DNA from: Ceratotherium simum simum
Lineage: Eukaryota > Chordata > Mammalia > Perissodactyla > Rhinocerotidae
Direction of reading: 5' to 3'
Length of the DNA: 64,000 bases
Assembly (NCBI RefSeq): GCF_000283155.1
Contig: NW_004454207.1
Location: 14,030,115-14,094,114 of the forward strand
The position numbers and the translations under genes are program-made. Of this stretch, positions 34,131-46,067 are shown piece by piece; within the stretch, counting starts at the first letter, position 1, and every line of letters starts with the position of its first letter. Under the pieces are notes generated by a model that made no database searches, was not told the origin of the DNA, and saw only the letters and a program-made list of their open reading frames with translations.

Positions 34131-35898
34131 AATGTGTGAAATACAACTTGATAGAATCAAAATTAATGGGGTTTTTCAAGGAAAGTTCTAAAAACAACAC
34201 AATAATTTGTTAGGTTTTTCATCTGTTAAAAATTCTCAGAGTAATTTTTTATTCTTGCAATTTTTTAATATATTAATTTCTGTATATTATTCTATATATT
34301 ACATATTTTAATAAAAGTTATAGTAAAAGCAGTTTTACTATAACTTTTTATTGTTTTTATTAGAAACGTACACTTGTGCTCCTCTAATTTCTCCCTAGGG
34401 TTTTCTCAGATAAATTTTGCAATCCAAGCCTGGAAACTAACAGGAAAAAATCCTCCCTCATTTCTCTCCCTAATAGAGTTATTTGGCTTTGTTTCTAAGT
34501 TAACCAAAGAGTATCAACAAAGTACATAGACTATGAAACCACAATTTATCGTATAGTCTCAATGCGTGATATCATATGGAAGTGATATTTTTTTCAAAAA
34601 CTTTTGATTACTGTTGAACTGATAACTAAAATTGACATGGATTCTTATCACGTTTTTATTTCAAATGTGTTGTGCAATCCCCATATTTATATTGATATGC
34701 ACCTGCCACCTGCCATGGGGGTCTCTAGGCTCGTATAACAATGAAATTAATCCAATTAAGGATTGGGTTGCTTAAAGGTTAGATGGAAGGAGCCAGAACT
34801 TGTACAGGGAGAGTACAGGATTGAGAGCCAAAATTTAGTAGCTGCTTACTGATTCTCAGGCCCAGACTCTGAACTTATGATTGAGTCATAGGAAGAGAGT
34901 GCTGAACAGAAATTAGAAGTGGTGGGCATCAGAGGCTGGGATCTTCCCAGCAGTGTTGCAGGAAGCAAAGGGCATTTTAACATACCTCACTAATAAGGGG
35001 TTGGAACAGGCAACAGGCAATGAAGATCATGGCAGATTCCACTGTGATAGGCAAGTTTCTTCTGTGTGCACATATGGGTATTTCCCTAGTGAGGTGTGTC
35101 TTCAAAATGTAATATATTTACTTCTTTTTGTAAAACATACTGATGGTAGACAGTAACCAGAAGATCAGATGAGAAATCAGGATTCAAATTATCATTCTCT
35201 ATTGCTGACACTCTTTGATTAAGCTTTCTGTGGACAGAAAATAATAATAATAATAATTGATGCTGTCAATGAGTTAACTCACCAGCTGCTTCTAATCCTG
35301 GCAAGTTTGAGAACCCTTGTGGGAATTTCTATATCACTCAAAGGAATAATTATCAATACTACTTTCCTAATTTGGATAATAATAATAGTTCGAAGCTGAA
35401 TTCCTTCCTTCATTTATTATTCATTCACTAATTCATTTGACACTAAGGTTCTAAGCACCTTTGGTGGTTCAGAGACTCTGTAATTCCCTAGAACTTCCAT
35501 TTACTTGGATCTCCTCTCTTGTGTCAAAAAAGTCTTCACTGACTTGATGGTTTTCTAATGCCTTTAACCAGATAATGTTTTTTATTTATCTGTTTGTTTT
35601 AGTCCATAATTTCTAGTTCTTAGCAGGAGATTGATTCTGACCCACAATTAACTACAGGAAGTACTCACTTTGCAGGGTATGCAGGGCCATAAAAATGACC
35701 ATGTAGTTTCAAATCATGCAAAATGATCTTAATAATCAATGGGGAAAATTGTGATTATTCTATAACCTTTGAAAATTCTTATAAAAATATTAAAGCTCTC
35801 TTATTTTCAGTTATAAATGTATAGAGAAATAAAAAATAGTAAAAATAATGTTTGTATAGTATCCTGTAATTTAAAACAGAGAGATTGATAATTAAAGT
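34131..35898. other. No gene; contains a long perfect hairpin and an (AAT)n tract
   Basis: Unique-looking AT-rich sequence. Structures seen are the inverted repeat at 34310-34352 and a short AAT array at about 35240-35258. The segment 34690-34980 is more G/C-rich and may be an unrecognised old LTR. Confidence 0.4.
34310..34352. other. Hairpin: 16-bp perfect stem, 4-base loop
   Basis: AAAAGTTATAGTAAAA (34313-34328), loop GCAG, TTTTACTATAACTTTT (34333-34348). After a one-base bulge three more pairs extend the stem. It could be the fused ends of a tiny palindromic DNA transposon or a local template-switch product. The arms resemble no terminal repeat that I can name. Confidence 0.85.
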
Positions 35899-35913
35899 GT
35901 TTTATTTCTTTTT

Positions 35914-36166
35914 CTTTTTTATTATTTTTTTGTGAGGAAGATTAGCCCTGAGCTAACATCTGTTGCCAATCCTCCTCTTTTTGCTGAGGAAGATTGGCCC
36001 TGGGCTAACATCTGTGCCCATCTTCCTCTACTTTATACATTGGACGCCTGCCACAGCATGGCTTGATAAGAGGTGCATGGGTCTGCACCCAGGATCCGAA
36101 CCCATGAACCCTGGGCTGCTGAAGCAGAGTGCGCAAACTTAACCGTTACACCACCAGGCCAGCCCC
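35914..36166 (-). mobile_element. ERE SINE, antisense
   Basis: The minus-strand head lies at 36166 (plus 'ccaccaggccagcccc'), with the tRNA-like part, a TTTATA..GGACGCC middle and the repeated 'gctgaggaagattggccctg' module. The tail appears as T-rich sequence at 35914-35930. The flanks 35899-35913 and 36167-36181 (gttttatttcttttt) are identical over 15 bp, so this is one of the younger copies. Confidence 0.97.
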
Positions 36167-36181
36167 GTTTTATTTCTTTTT

Positions 36182-36720
36182 AAACAACTTAACAAGAGTA
36201 GTTTGAATAGTGCTTGCTTTCTTCTTATCATGTAACTTATGATACAGAACAAGAATCTTTTCTATGCATTGGTGATTTATTATACTCTTTTTCTAAGATT
36301 GGATCAGCTTCCAATATTTTATCTATTGTTCATTCAATGTCATGAAAGTTCCTCGGAACTCTTGTGAAGATTTTGTTGCTGGCATCACTTCTTCTGGAAC
36401 AGTTGCATCTTTTTGTCACAACCACTTCCCTCAATTATATCACTAAGTTCACCTTCTCCAAGTTTCTCTGGCTGCATATCTGGAGTCCCTCGAATGGTGG
36501 TGGTAACATTCCCATGGTCAGCTATTTCTTCCATAAATCCATTTATGTTCTATTTGAATTTCACTTCTAGTGTCATCACTTCCTATTTCTTTGTTGCACT
36601 TACATTTTGTTGCCCAATTCCCTATTTCGATTATCCATTTTTAAAAAATGTCTCATGGGCTTTTCATGGGGAAACAAGGAGGCAACACAACTATACACTT
36701 TGCTGTTGGTGTGTGAACTG
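36182..36720 (-). pseudogene. Tigger (pogo-class) DNA transposon remnant with transposase C-terminus
   Basis: Translating the minus strand with frame changes gives a stretch ending ...HKLHDKKKASTIQTTLVKLF near 36185. This matches the characteristic C-terminus of Tigger-family transposases, which is rich in KKAST..TTL..FF. An upstream acidic segment and ...GTPDM...ELSDI... fit the linker before it. Several stops and frame shifts kill it. Terminal repeats were not found; similar sequence may continue to about 37010. The ERE at 35914 landed at its end. Confidence 0.65.
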
Positions 36721-38379
36721 AATAACAGATGCTCAGTGACTAATCACTGACAGACTTTAAAAAGAGGGACTAGATTTGTCATTGATCATGATATACATTT
36801 ACAGAATGATTTTTTACAGAGTTATTTACAGAAGGACCTGTGAACTGAAGAGCTAGAATCTTGTTTGTACTTTAAACAATTTCTCACAGTTAATATACTG
36901 TGGTAATTGAAATTTGAATTGTGTTGTCCAGTCCTGGTATTATTTAACCAAAATGGGGTAACTGAAATTTGTGCATATCAGGACCACGCAAAGGGGATAC
37001 TGTATATATAAGCATTTTCTACTTAGTGAAAACCTCTTATCTTGCTTGAAGCTGATGCTGGTGAAGTCACCATGAAGAGGTACTTTTCTCAGGATCTTGA
37101 TCAGGCATTTCGCTAGATGACAAATTCAGTTGCTTGTGGCCTGCTAGCATCTCAGTATTTCTGGATCCTCTTTGCATAAGGAGGGATTCCTTTATTCAAC
37201 TAACGTTTAATGAGGCACTGAGTTTAGAGTGCACTATTGGCCAAATAGAATATGAAACAATTCAGACACTTCACAGTTCACAAATGCGACATGACTTATG
37301 AATGTTATTGGAATGAAGAGATTTCACCTGACTGACTGTGGACCAAGTCTAAAAGGGAAGTGAGTCAGATGGAAGATTGTGAAGAAAATGAGCTGGAGTT
37401 ATTGCAGGTGGCTGTAACTCTGCAATGAAAGAGAGAATGGTGCTGCTGGATACCAGCTGTGGTGCCACTATGAAGATGAGCCAAACTGAATTGCCAATGT
37501 TTTATCGTTTTCATCTGGTTGATTCATTACTTATAATCACCAAATTATGTTTAATATTTTCGCTTAGGTAGACTAGTGTTGGAGGGATATCATTCATTAT
37601 ATGAAAGCCAAACAAAATATGTCCCCTGATGTGACATTGTGAAGTTGACTATATGGCACTGAATGAATAATGATTTGTAACTCAAGCTGTTACTATCACT
37701 GCTGACTCATTGAATGATAGCAGAAAGTCACTGAAATTTTTTATGTTTTAGCTTCTAAGCTTTTTAAGAATAATTATAAGAGCTTACCCACATCACAGAG
37801 ATCTGGGATTTATGAAATACTGGTTTTAAAATACTTTCAAAATTTTGGAATAAATGTGTTAAAGTTATTTTAAACATTGTTACTTAGTTACTACTGGAAT
37901 CAAACCACTGTAGTAATTGATACTTAATTTTAAACAGTTTTTAATATTACATGCATGCCCAAATGAATCATTTAGATATGAATACTAAATTAGGAATTTC
38001 ACATGGAGTGGTAATATGAATTCTAATATTGAGGCAATACAATTGTACTTTTAAGTGCTTTATAGAAGGATGTATTAGATTGAATCAAATGAGAGTACCA
38101 TTTTTGTAGGACAAAAATGTTGAAGTACTGGGAATTTCATATAGTTTAACCTAAATTAAAGGCCAAGGATGAATTCTATTTCCATTCTTTACCCTAGCTG
38201 AGGTTTTTAATCTCTCTTTAAATTTCAGTTTCTCCATCAATAATTGGATGTGATGTAGTCTGCTATTTCAAACATGTAGGGATGAGCAGGAATATTTATT
38301 TTTCTCTATCATCTTATCCCCTTGTGTGTATCTCTTAGCTGCCTATCTATATATTAAGATGGATAGATCCTTTATTTAT
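36721..38379. other. No gene recognised
   Basis: The part up to about 37010 may be noncoding Tigger sequence. The segment 37190-37290 faintly resembles a reversed L2/MIR 3' end. Otherwise unique-looking AT-rich sequence. Confidence 0.4.
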
Positions 38380-38555
38380 TGGCTGTGTGAACTTGACCAC
38401 GTTATTCTACACCTCTAAACCTCAACTTTCAACTATAAAATAATAATAGTAAATACTAAATCGGACTGCTATTCAGATTAAAGGAGGCAATATGTGTTAA
38501 GTAATTAAAATAGTACCTGGTACTTAGTACATGTTTAACAAATGTCAAGTATTAA
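38380..38555 (+). repeat. MIR SINE fragment
   Basis: 'gctgtgtgaacttgaccacg', 'ctctaaacctcaactttcaa', 'aaaataataatagtaaatac', 'tagtacctggtacttagtac' follow the MIR core and tail in the right order. Confidence 0.85.
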
Positions 38556-38984
38556 TTTTATACCTTTAGAGCAAAAATGAAGCATTATTCCTCATGTTTA
38601 GGGCTATCTTTACATTTTTGTCTAGTCATAAAACTTTCTGTCATCTGGCATGATCTTGGTGTGATTAATAAAATGTTCTGATTAAGAAAAGTACTGTATC
38701 TATCATTCAGTTGTACATAATAAGTAGGCAGTTAAAATATTTAATTGAGTTCATTTCTCATTTAAGAAAAAACTAGATTACAGTTGATTTTCAAACCATT
38801 CAAGATACAAGTTGTTCATGAATTACTAAGAAAGTACTTCAGAATGCTATAAAGCCTGAGGGTCTTTCTTATAACCATCTGTTATAATTGCATTATGGAT
38901 GTGTAGATGAGTCAATTAATATAGAATGTTAGTCAATAGAATCTTGGATAAAGTAGATTGTATTGTGTTGCCTATTTGATTCAT

Positions 38985-39400
38985 TTTTAATTCTTTAAAA
39001 AATCTCTCACTTTCATTATTGGAAGGCACATTTTTATTTTTCTATTCTCCATAAGTGATGATCTAAATGGAGTATTTCTTATCGGAAGGTACTGCTGTAA
39101 CGCCTTTTCTTCAAATATCAGTGGTACCGATTGAAAGAGCACTGGTGTCCATGTTGATCTTGCCCTCTTTGGAAGGCAGTTGTGCCAAGGCTGTCTTGTT
39201 TGCCTCCATCTGATTGCACTCAAATCCAATATCCATCTGGCTTCTGACTCTTGGCTCCATCTCTGCCATCAGTGACCTTGCTTCTCTCTTTGGACTTGAT
39301 GCTTCTTTCTGGTCTACTTCGCTTTGACTCTTGGCTTTCCCTCAACGACTTTGGCCTGACTTTGGACAGGAAGCTCTTCAGAGCACCCTAAATATGATGA
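38985..39400. other. Unassigned G/C-richer island with an 80-codon antisense frame
   Basis: About 400 bp stand out from AT-rich surroundings. The block 'gactcttggct' occurs at 39245 and again at 39329, so part is internally repetitive. The minus strand carries an 80-codon frame (38987-39229), and further upstream on that strand the sequence reads Ser/Arg/Lys-rich. I cannot name a gene. It may be an old retrocopy, an unrecognised repeat or chance. Confidence 0.3.
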
Positions 39401-40509
39401 TATCCTCGGAATCCATTTCCTGGCTCTAATAAGCTGGGCCAGCAACAGGGTGGCTTGACTAGCCAGAGGATTCAGCTAATGCAAAAGAGCATTGTGAGAC
39501 GGAAGTGTTCATCAAGGCTCTATCAGAAGCCTTGAACTCACGCAGAATCATTTCCCTTAATAGCCTTCAATTACTCTTGGGGGAAAATAGAATTTGCAAG
39601 TCAAAATAAATGCTTGATGCTTTAGGAAAAACATCATTTGAAGTATAGAGTTTTATTTAAAACAGAAGGGTACATGGCTGTTGTCTATTTCTCTATTCTG
39701 CAGCACTACTGAATACCACCTAAGCATATACAAAATGCAGCTCCATGCTTCTCCCTCTTCTGTAAAAAGCCTGGCACTAACAACAATGCTGTTCTCAATG
39801 TTGGTAATTATTAGAGAAGACTTCCCATTTCTATCACTCAGAAGAAAATGCAAGCAACACAAACCTCAAAGAGTCATATTAGAGAGATTTCACGATAGCT
39901 AAGGTCAATTTTCCAAGAAGCATTCTTGGAGGCATGATTAAATTCGGTGTAATTTTCAAGTATCACCTTAGAAATGAGAAGTTTCTCATTGTTTTATTTA
40001 TATGTTCGACATAAAACACTTATGGTTTCAAATATTAAAATACAATGGAAAGTGTTGACTTTTTCAGTTTTCAATTAGCAATATTGTTTTAAGCACTTAC
40101 TTTGAAGTAAAAATTGCATATTTATGACATTTGTAAGTGAAAGCATTTGGTTGACTGATTTTAATGGTTAAATCATGAGGGATGCATATTTCAGGAAAGT
40201 GAAAAGTACTATTTTTTTCTATTATCTGGTTAGCATTCCTGTGTAGCCATTTGTTTTAACCATGTCAGCTTTCTTTAATTATTCATTTTTAGCAATCACT
40301 AATTGCTATATGTTAAGTGATCTGGGGACACCTATACACTAAAGCCAAGGTTAGTGTTTTGAACATGGCAACAAGATTGGGATATTTTTTCCAAGGTCAA
40401 ACAAAGACTGACCTGAAACTGGGGGCGGTCACGTTACGGAAGAATCCAAACCAATTACAAGATCAAAGCAGATGGGTTCTGGTGCTTGGCAGAGGCTAAA
40501 GCACTTCAG

Positions 40510-41160
40510 AGATGGCAGAAGCTCAGGCAATTACATTCAATGGGGAGCTCTGGTGGTGTGTTCTGGGGAACCAGACTTTAGGAGACTAGGCTGTAGGCAA
40601 AGTGAATGAAGTTAGAAGAGAGGCTACGGCAACAGTGATAGAATGTAATCAAATACGATTAGCCAACAGTGAAGGGAATCCAGTTACCGAGGACTCAGAG
40701 GAAACAAAGGGTCAAGCCAAGTTTGATGCTGTTTTACTGGGCTGTGTACTAACATTGCCCCTGGACAAAAATTAGTCCCAGAGAATGGGATAGGGATAAA
40801 CCTATATGTGGGGAATAAAAATGTTTACTTTTCCAGCTTAAAATGTTATAATTAAAAAAGCCAAGCAGACTACTGTAACATGAATCTTGTCTAGGGTGCT
40901 GGCAGTGAAAGGGGAAATTCAAAGGTGGGATTTGAAATGCATCATGGGGGAAGAATTGATTGAATTTGTGGATTAGTTGGAGGTTGAGAAGATGTTTGTG
41001 AGGTTTTAAAATTAGTGTGCCTGTGACCAGTTGATAGAAAAAGGATAGGCCCATCGGAGTTGCTCTTTGAGGTGAGGAGGAGGGTCATTTCCTTGTTAGG
41101 CATACTGAGTTTAACGGGATTGTGGAAACAGTTATAGAACAAATGAGCCATGTGAGGAAA
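40510..41160 (-). mobile_element. L2 LINE, antisense, left part of a split copy
   Basis: The plus strand follows reversed L2 ORF2: 'gtctagggtgctggcagtga', 'ttgattgaatttgtggatta', 'ggaggagggtcatttccttg' and 'aggcatactgagtttaac'. The next L2 block in order is not found here but at 45585. The 5' limit on the left is vague. Confidence 0.6.
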
Positions 41161-41573
41161 AATATTGCATGTCCCACGACTGTGAATGTTCTTTTGTTCT
41201 TTCCATAACCGTTTATTGGCATCAATAATCTTTCTAAAGCTTGCAGTCCTTGGTGAAATAGTGAGATGATAACAGAGAAGGCAAAACCTTTAAATTTACA
41301 AAGAATATTTGCCTTTCTTCTTAATGAGACTAATGAATTTGGAATTAAAAATAAAGGACATTAAAGAATACAAGTTTTTTAGCTAGAAAGCCAAATTCAA
41401 TTAAATATATTAAAATATTGAGGCTGCAGACAACTCCAGGGGAATCATTTAGATGGCAGTGTGTATGGAAAGCACAGGGGGATTGTACAGTGAACAATCT
41501 GAGCAGCTATTCTCAATGACATCAGACAAAGTATTCACAAATAAATTTTGAAATAACACAGATGATTTGAAAG

Positions 41574-42236
41574 TGTGGGGGAAGAGGGAGAAATCCACCT
41601 CTGCCCTTTCCCTTAAGGTTCTTCTGGCTGGCCAAATAATCAACAAGACAGGTTAGCAGGAGAAAATAATACCAAGTTTAATAACATGTATACATGGGAG
41701 AAAGCAGGGACACTGCGTTTCTCAACACAATAGCAGAAATTCTCGTCTTAAATACCATCTTCAGCTAAAGACAAAGGAGAATGTTGGGGGTGGGGGGAGT
41801 CAGTTACAGGAGATTACCACTGAAGCACAGTAAACAAGAGTAAGGTTATTATGCAGATTTAAGGCCTCACTTTCCACATTGATAAGTCTCTAGAAATGAG
41901 GTCATCCCCCCTCTTCCCAATACAGAGAGGGAGATACCTTTACAAATGGAGAGTTCCCTTATAAATGTAAATGTTTGTCTGGCAACTCCTTGCAGGGCCA
42001 TCTAGAGAATGTGGCCAGAGAGACAGAATTTTTGATAAGATGGGTTTGTTGGTGCGTTTCCTATTGTAACATCTATTAAACATTATATTACAGCCATCAG
42101 ATAGTAACTCCTTCCTGGAACAGATCTTCTATGTCAAATTCTTTAGGCACTTAGTGGGGGAGGTCAAATGTCAGTCAGAGAAAACAATCAAGGTAAAGAG
42201 ATATATTTCAGGGTGGCCAAATCTTGATGTCTCACA
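41574..42236 (-). mobile_element. Solo LTR of a class I endogenous retrovirus, antisense
   Basis: The element has TGTG...CACA ends and 4-bp flanks AAAG on both sides (41570-41573 and 42237-42240), fitting the short target duplications of gammaretrovirus-like (ERV1) elements. Read on the minus strand it has a TATA-like 'ggtatttaagacga' near 41750, then an ATTAAA polyadenylation signal at 41677-41682, a T/G-rich downstream part and a CA end. No internal viral sequence is attached, so it is a recombined solo LTR. The family name is not known to me. Confidence 0.7.
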
Positions 42237-42249
42237 AAAGTAAACAAGT

Positions 42250-43315
42250 ATAACAAAATATAAGTAAAATGAAACAAAATATTCTATTCCCATCAAACAA
42301 ACTTAAAGCCTAAGAATAAACTTAACCCCAAATATACAAGACCTATATGAAGAAAATTATAAAACTTTGAGATCCTTAGAAGGATTGGCTAAATGGAGAC
42401 ACATACTATTTTCCCGGATGGATGCCTTAGTATTATAAAGATGATAATTATATCTTAAGTCAATTTATACATTTAACACAATTCCCATAAAAATCCCAAC
42501 AGCATATTATTTTTTCTAATCTTGACAAAGGGATTCTATAGTTTATCTAAACAAATAAACATGTGAGAAGAGCATGGACAAAATTTTAAAAGAAATATAT
42601 TGACAAGTATGTAACATCATCATAGTATTTAATCTTTTAGATTTATAATGTATTGAAAAACTACAGTAACCAAAGTGGGTATTGGTCTACAGATTAATAG
42701 ACAACCGAGTTGAGAAGAATTGAAAGTACAGAAAGAAATGTAATTTTAGATACAAATTTATTGTACTATGAAGCTAGCATTTCAAATCAAGGTTAAAATG
42801 TTGGACTATCCATTAAATGATATAGAAGCAACAGGTTAAGTATGTAAGACAAATAATAAATTTAGATGGTCATATATTACCTTAGTGAAATTACAGATAT
42901 GTTAAAGATACAGATACAAAAATTAAGCAATAAAATTTATAGTGAAAATACTGTTGAAAAATGATATAATTTTGACATGAGGGAGCAGTTGCATGAGGGG
43001 GGAACATGAGAGTAAACAATAAAAGCCATAAAGAATATTATAAACTTGAATACCTGTGTTTTAATAATATCTAATTACCTGAAAACATATAATATCTACT
43101 GGAAAAAGTACAGCATAATGCAATAGACAAAAAGACTTATCCCCTAATAAAAGTTCTTATTAATTAATAAGAAAAAGATGTATCCTCAAAGCAAAAGATA
43201 CGCAGGACATGAAGGAGGTAATCCACAAAATACAAAGACAAAATACAAATATGTAAAAGTGCTAAATCGTCACGGTAATCAAAGAAATTGAAATTTGCAA
43301 ATATAAGTCAGCATA
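42250..43315 (+). mobile_element. Old L1 fragment, ORF2 C-terminal part
   Basis: Blocks such as 'atatacaagacctatatgaa', 'attcccataaaaatcccaac', 'gggtattggtctacagatta', and later 'aaagtgctaaatcgtcacgg', 'aatcaaagaaattgaaattt' follow L1 ORF2 from beyond the reverse-transcriptase domain to near its C-terminus. Full of stops and small deletions. Confidence 0.8.
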
Positions 43316-45365
43316 ACCTTAATTTTAAAACATGACAAAGACAACAAGAAAGGAATATTACAGCAAAACCTCTCTCATGAAAATAGATGCACAAATCCTA
43401 AATGAAAAATGTTAATGTATCTGTTATAGGTTAATTTATATTCCTTTCCCCCCACCCAAATGCCTATGTTAACGTCCTAGTCTCCAAGACCTCAGAATGT
43501 GTCCTTATTTGAAGATAGGGTCATTACAGAGGTAATCAAGTTAAAAGGAAGACATTAGGGTGGGCCCTAATCTAATATTACTGATATCCTTATAAAAAGG
43601 GGAAATTTGGAGACAGACAAGTATACAGGGAGTACATCATGTGAATATAAAGACGGCCATCTACAAGCAAAGGAGAGAGACCTAGAACAGGTCATTCCCT
43701 CACAGCCTCCAGAAAGAAGCAACCCTCTCAACACTTAATTTCAGACTTCCAGCCTCCAGAACTGGGAGACAATTAATTTCTGTTGTTTAAGCCACCCAGT
43801 TTGTGGTACTTTGTTATGGTAGCCCTAGCAAACGAATACAACTTCTGATCTAGCAATGTAGAAAAAGGATAATAGATTACAAAGAGGGTTTATCCTTGGG
43901 ATGAAAAGGTAATTTTATATCTAAAAAATCAATCAATGTAATTTTCTACATTAACAGAAAAAGGGAGAAAATTCATATGATTATAAAATATCTTAGTAAA
44001 TCAGGAAAAGCAGGGAATTCCATGATTCAATAAAGAATATCTACAAAAATTCTATAGCAATCCATATATTTGATGGCAAAATATTGAAATCTGTCTCCCG
44101 GAGATTGGGAATGAGACCAGCATGCCTGCTCTCACTGCTCCTATTCAACATAATAAAGGAAGTTTTAGTCAGTAAAGTAAGTCAAGAAAAAAAAATAATA
44201 GGCATATGGATTAGGATGGAAGAAATAAAAGGGATGCGGTCTGTAACTGAAGAAATAAAACTGAAGTAAAAGTGAGAAAAACTCAAAAGCATCTACAATC
44301 AAACTAATATAATTACTTAGCAACATACAACATATACAAAAATCAATTACATATAGCAGAAATAAACACAAAGAAAATGAAATGTTAAAATATTCTATTT
44401 ACAATAGCATAAAATACCTAGGAGTAAACTCAACAAAATATGTGAAAATATGTACACTATAAACTACAAAACAGTCTCAAAATAAAATAAAGACCCAAAT
44501 AAATGGAGGGATATACTATGTTTATGGATTGGAAAATACAATGTCCAGAGATGGCAATTTTCCCCAGTTTACTCTGTGGACTCAATGTAACCACGGTCAA
44601 AATCCTAGCAGATTATTTATTTATTTTTGGAGAATCTAACAAACTGATTCCAAAATTCACATGGAGATCAAAGGGCCAAAAATAGCCAAAGCTGAAGGAT
44701 ATTCACTCCAGATATCCAGATACAGCTGTGATGATTAAAACAGTCTTGTGTTGGTGCATGGTAGACAAACTGATCAATGAAACAGAATAGCTCAGAAACA
44801 ATCTTACACACATATGCTTGTGTGATTTATGACATTATGGTGCACTGGGAAAAGAACAATTTACTAGATGATGTTGGGTGTATTCGTTGTGTATATTAAA
44901 AAAGGCATATCTATACTCTACCTCACAGTATATATAAAATCAATTCCAGATGGATTTCAGTACTAATTATGAAACTAAAACCACTATAATTTTAGGGGAA
45001 AATAGAGGAAAACATCTTCATGATTCTGGAGTAGGCAGAGATTTTCTGAACAGGATATGAAAAGCACTACCCGTAAAGGAAAGAAAAATGAGAAATTAGA
45101 GTATACTAGAATTAGGAAATTTTGTTCATTGAAGGCCACCATTAAAAAAGTGAAAAAGACACCCAGAAATGGTAATAAAATGTTCTCAAGATCTACATCC
45201 AACAGAGACTTGTTTCCAGAATATAGACACATTCCTACAAATCGATTAAAAACTATACTGTAATAGAAAAATGAGGAAAAAAGTTGAAGAGTCATATCAC
45301 AAAAGAGGACATCTAAAAGGCTAAGAAATATATGAAAAGGCACTAAACCATCACCAGGCATTGGA
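43316..45365 (+). mobile_element. Second old L1, ORF2 reverse-transcriptase to C-terminal part, split by MLT1
   Basis: It starts at an earlier point of ORF2 than the end of the preceding copy, so it is a separate element. At 44110-44210 the frame reads ...RPACLLSLLLFNIIKEVLVS..., the degenerate form of the ...PLSPLLFNI.LE.L... block of L1 reverse transcriptase. The F/YADD catalytic motif is no longer found. C-terminal blocks run to about 45365. The MLT1 LTR at 43422-43840 lies inside. The 152-codon minus-strand frame at 44984-45442 is antisense to it. Confidence 0.85.
43422..43840 (+). mobile_element. MLT1-type MaLR solo LTR
   Basis: It runs from a diverged 'tgttataggttaatttata' start to 'ccctagcaaacgaatacaa'. 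Between lie 'gacctcagaatgtgtcctta', 'agggtgggccctaatctaat', 'agacggccatctacaagc' and 'ctgttgtttaagccacccag'. This is the classic MLT1 order. It is inserted in an older L1 of the same orientation. Confidence 0.93.
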
Positions 45366-45544
45366 AAAAAAGGGGGCAGGGAACAAACAACAGACTTTGT
45401 TTTCCCAGAAGCCTTTGCACAAAACTGCTGTTTATATCTCATTGGCTAGAACTGTATCATTTGGTTAACCTTAATTGCAAGAAAGGATGATAAAGGAGTA
45501 TTTGGCTTCTCTAACTTCTATTGTGTTACCGGCCAAAGAGAAGG

Positions 45545-45990
45545 AGGTTGGATATTAGCGGTGAAGAGCATGTGTCACAGTTTGTGATGGAGTCAAACGA
45601 AATGTCTAAGAGATGTATTGAATATACAGGTCTGGAGCCTGACAGAGAGGTCAGCCTGAAAATAATAATTAATGTTCATAATTATGCAGAGGGTATTTCA
45701 AAGCTATGGCCATGGATATGATCACTAAAGAAGAGATGGTAGGGTGACGAGAGAGGTTGAGATACAATGCTGATGTAGACAAAATTTAAGATTCTGTCAG
45801 AGAGAGAGGGAGGGAATCACAAAGGAGTTTGAAAAACTGCAGGAGAAAAACCAAGTAGTGTTTGGGGAGCAAGGGGAAGTGAGTTGCAAGGAGAAATTAG
45901 GCAAAACTTCAAATACTAATGCTGGATCTGGACAGCAAAGTCTGAAAGAGCCCTCTTTAAACCCAAGAATAGGTGAAGCGTTAACTTAGG
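45545..45990 (-). mobile_element. L2 LINE, antisense, right part of a split copy
   Basis: Reversed L2 ORF2 text: 'gaaatgtctaagagatgtat', 'tacaggtctggagcctgaca', 'gctatggccatggatatgat', 'gaaaaactgcaggagaaaa'. It starts where the L2 sequence at 40510-41160 leaves off, in the same orientation. Confidence 0.65.
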
Positions 45991-46067
45991 CTGATCAGAG
46001 ACTACTTAGCAAGTTGAGGGCATTTTTACTCCAGTTCTATAATTATTTTACGTCAAAATGTATGGAA

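Noticed and set aside
41574..42236. A full provirus around the LTR
   Set aside because: No gag, pol or env-like sequence and no second LTR lie on either side; the neighbours are L2 and L1.
44984..45442. 152-codon minus-strand frame, hydrophobic, resembling a membrane protein
   Set aside because: It is antisense to a decayed L1 ORF2. A-rich sense DNA gives T-rich, Phe/Leu-rich antisense frames by default.
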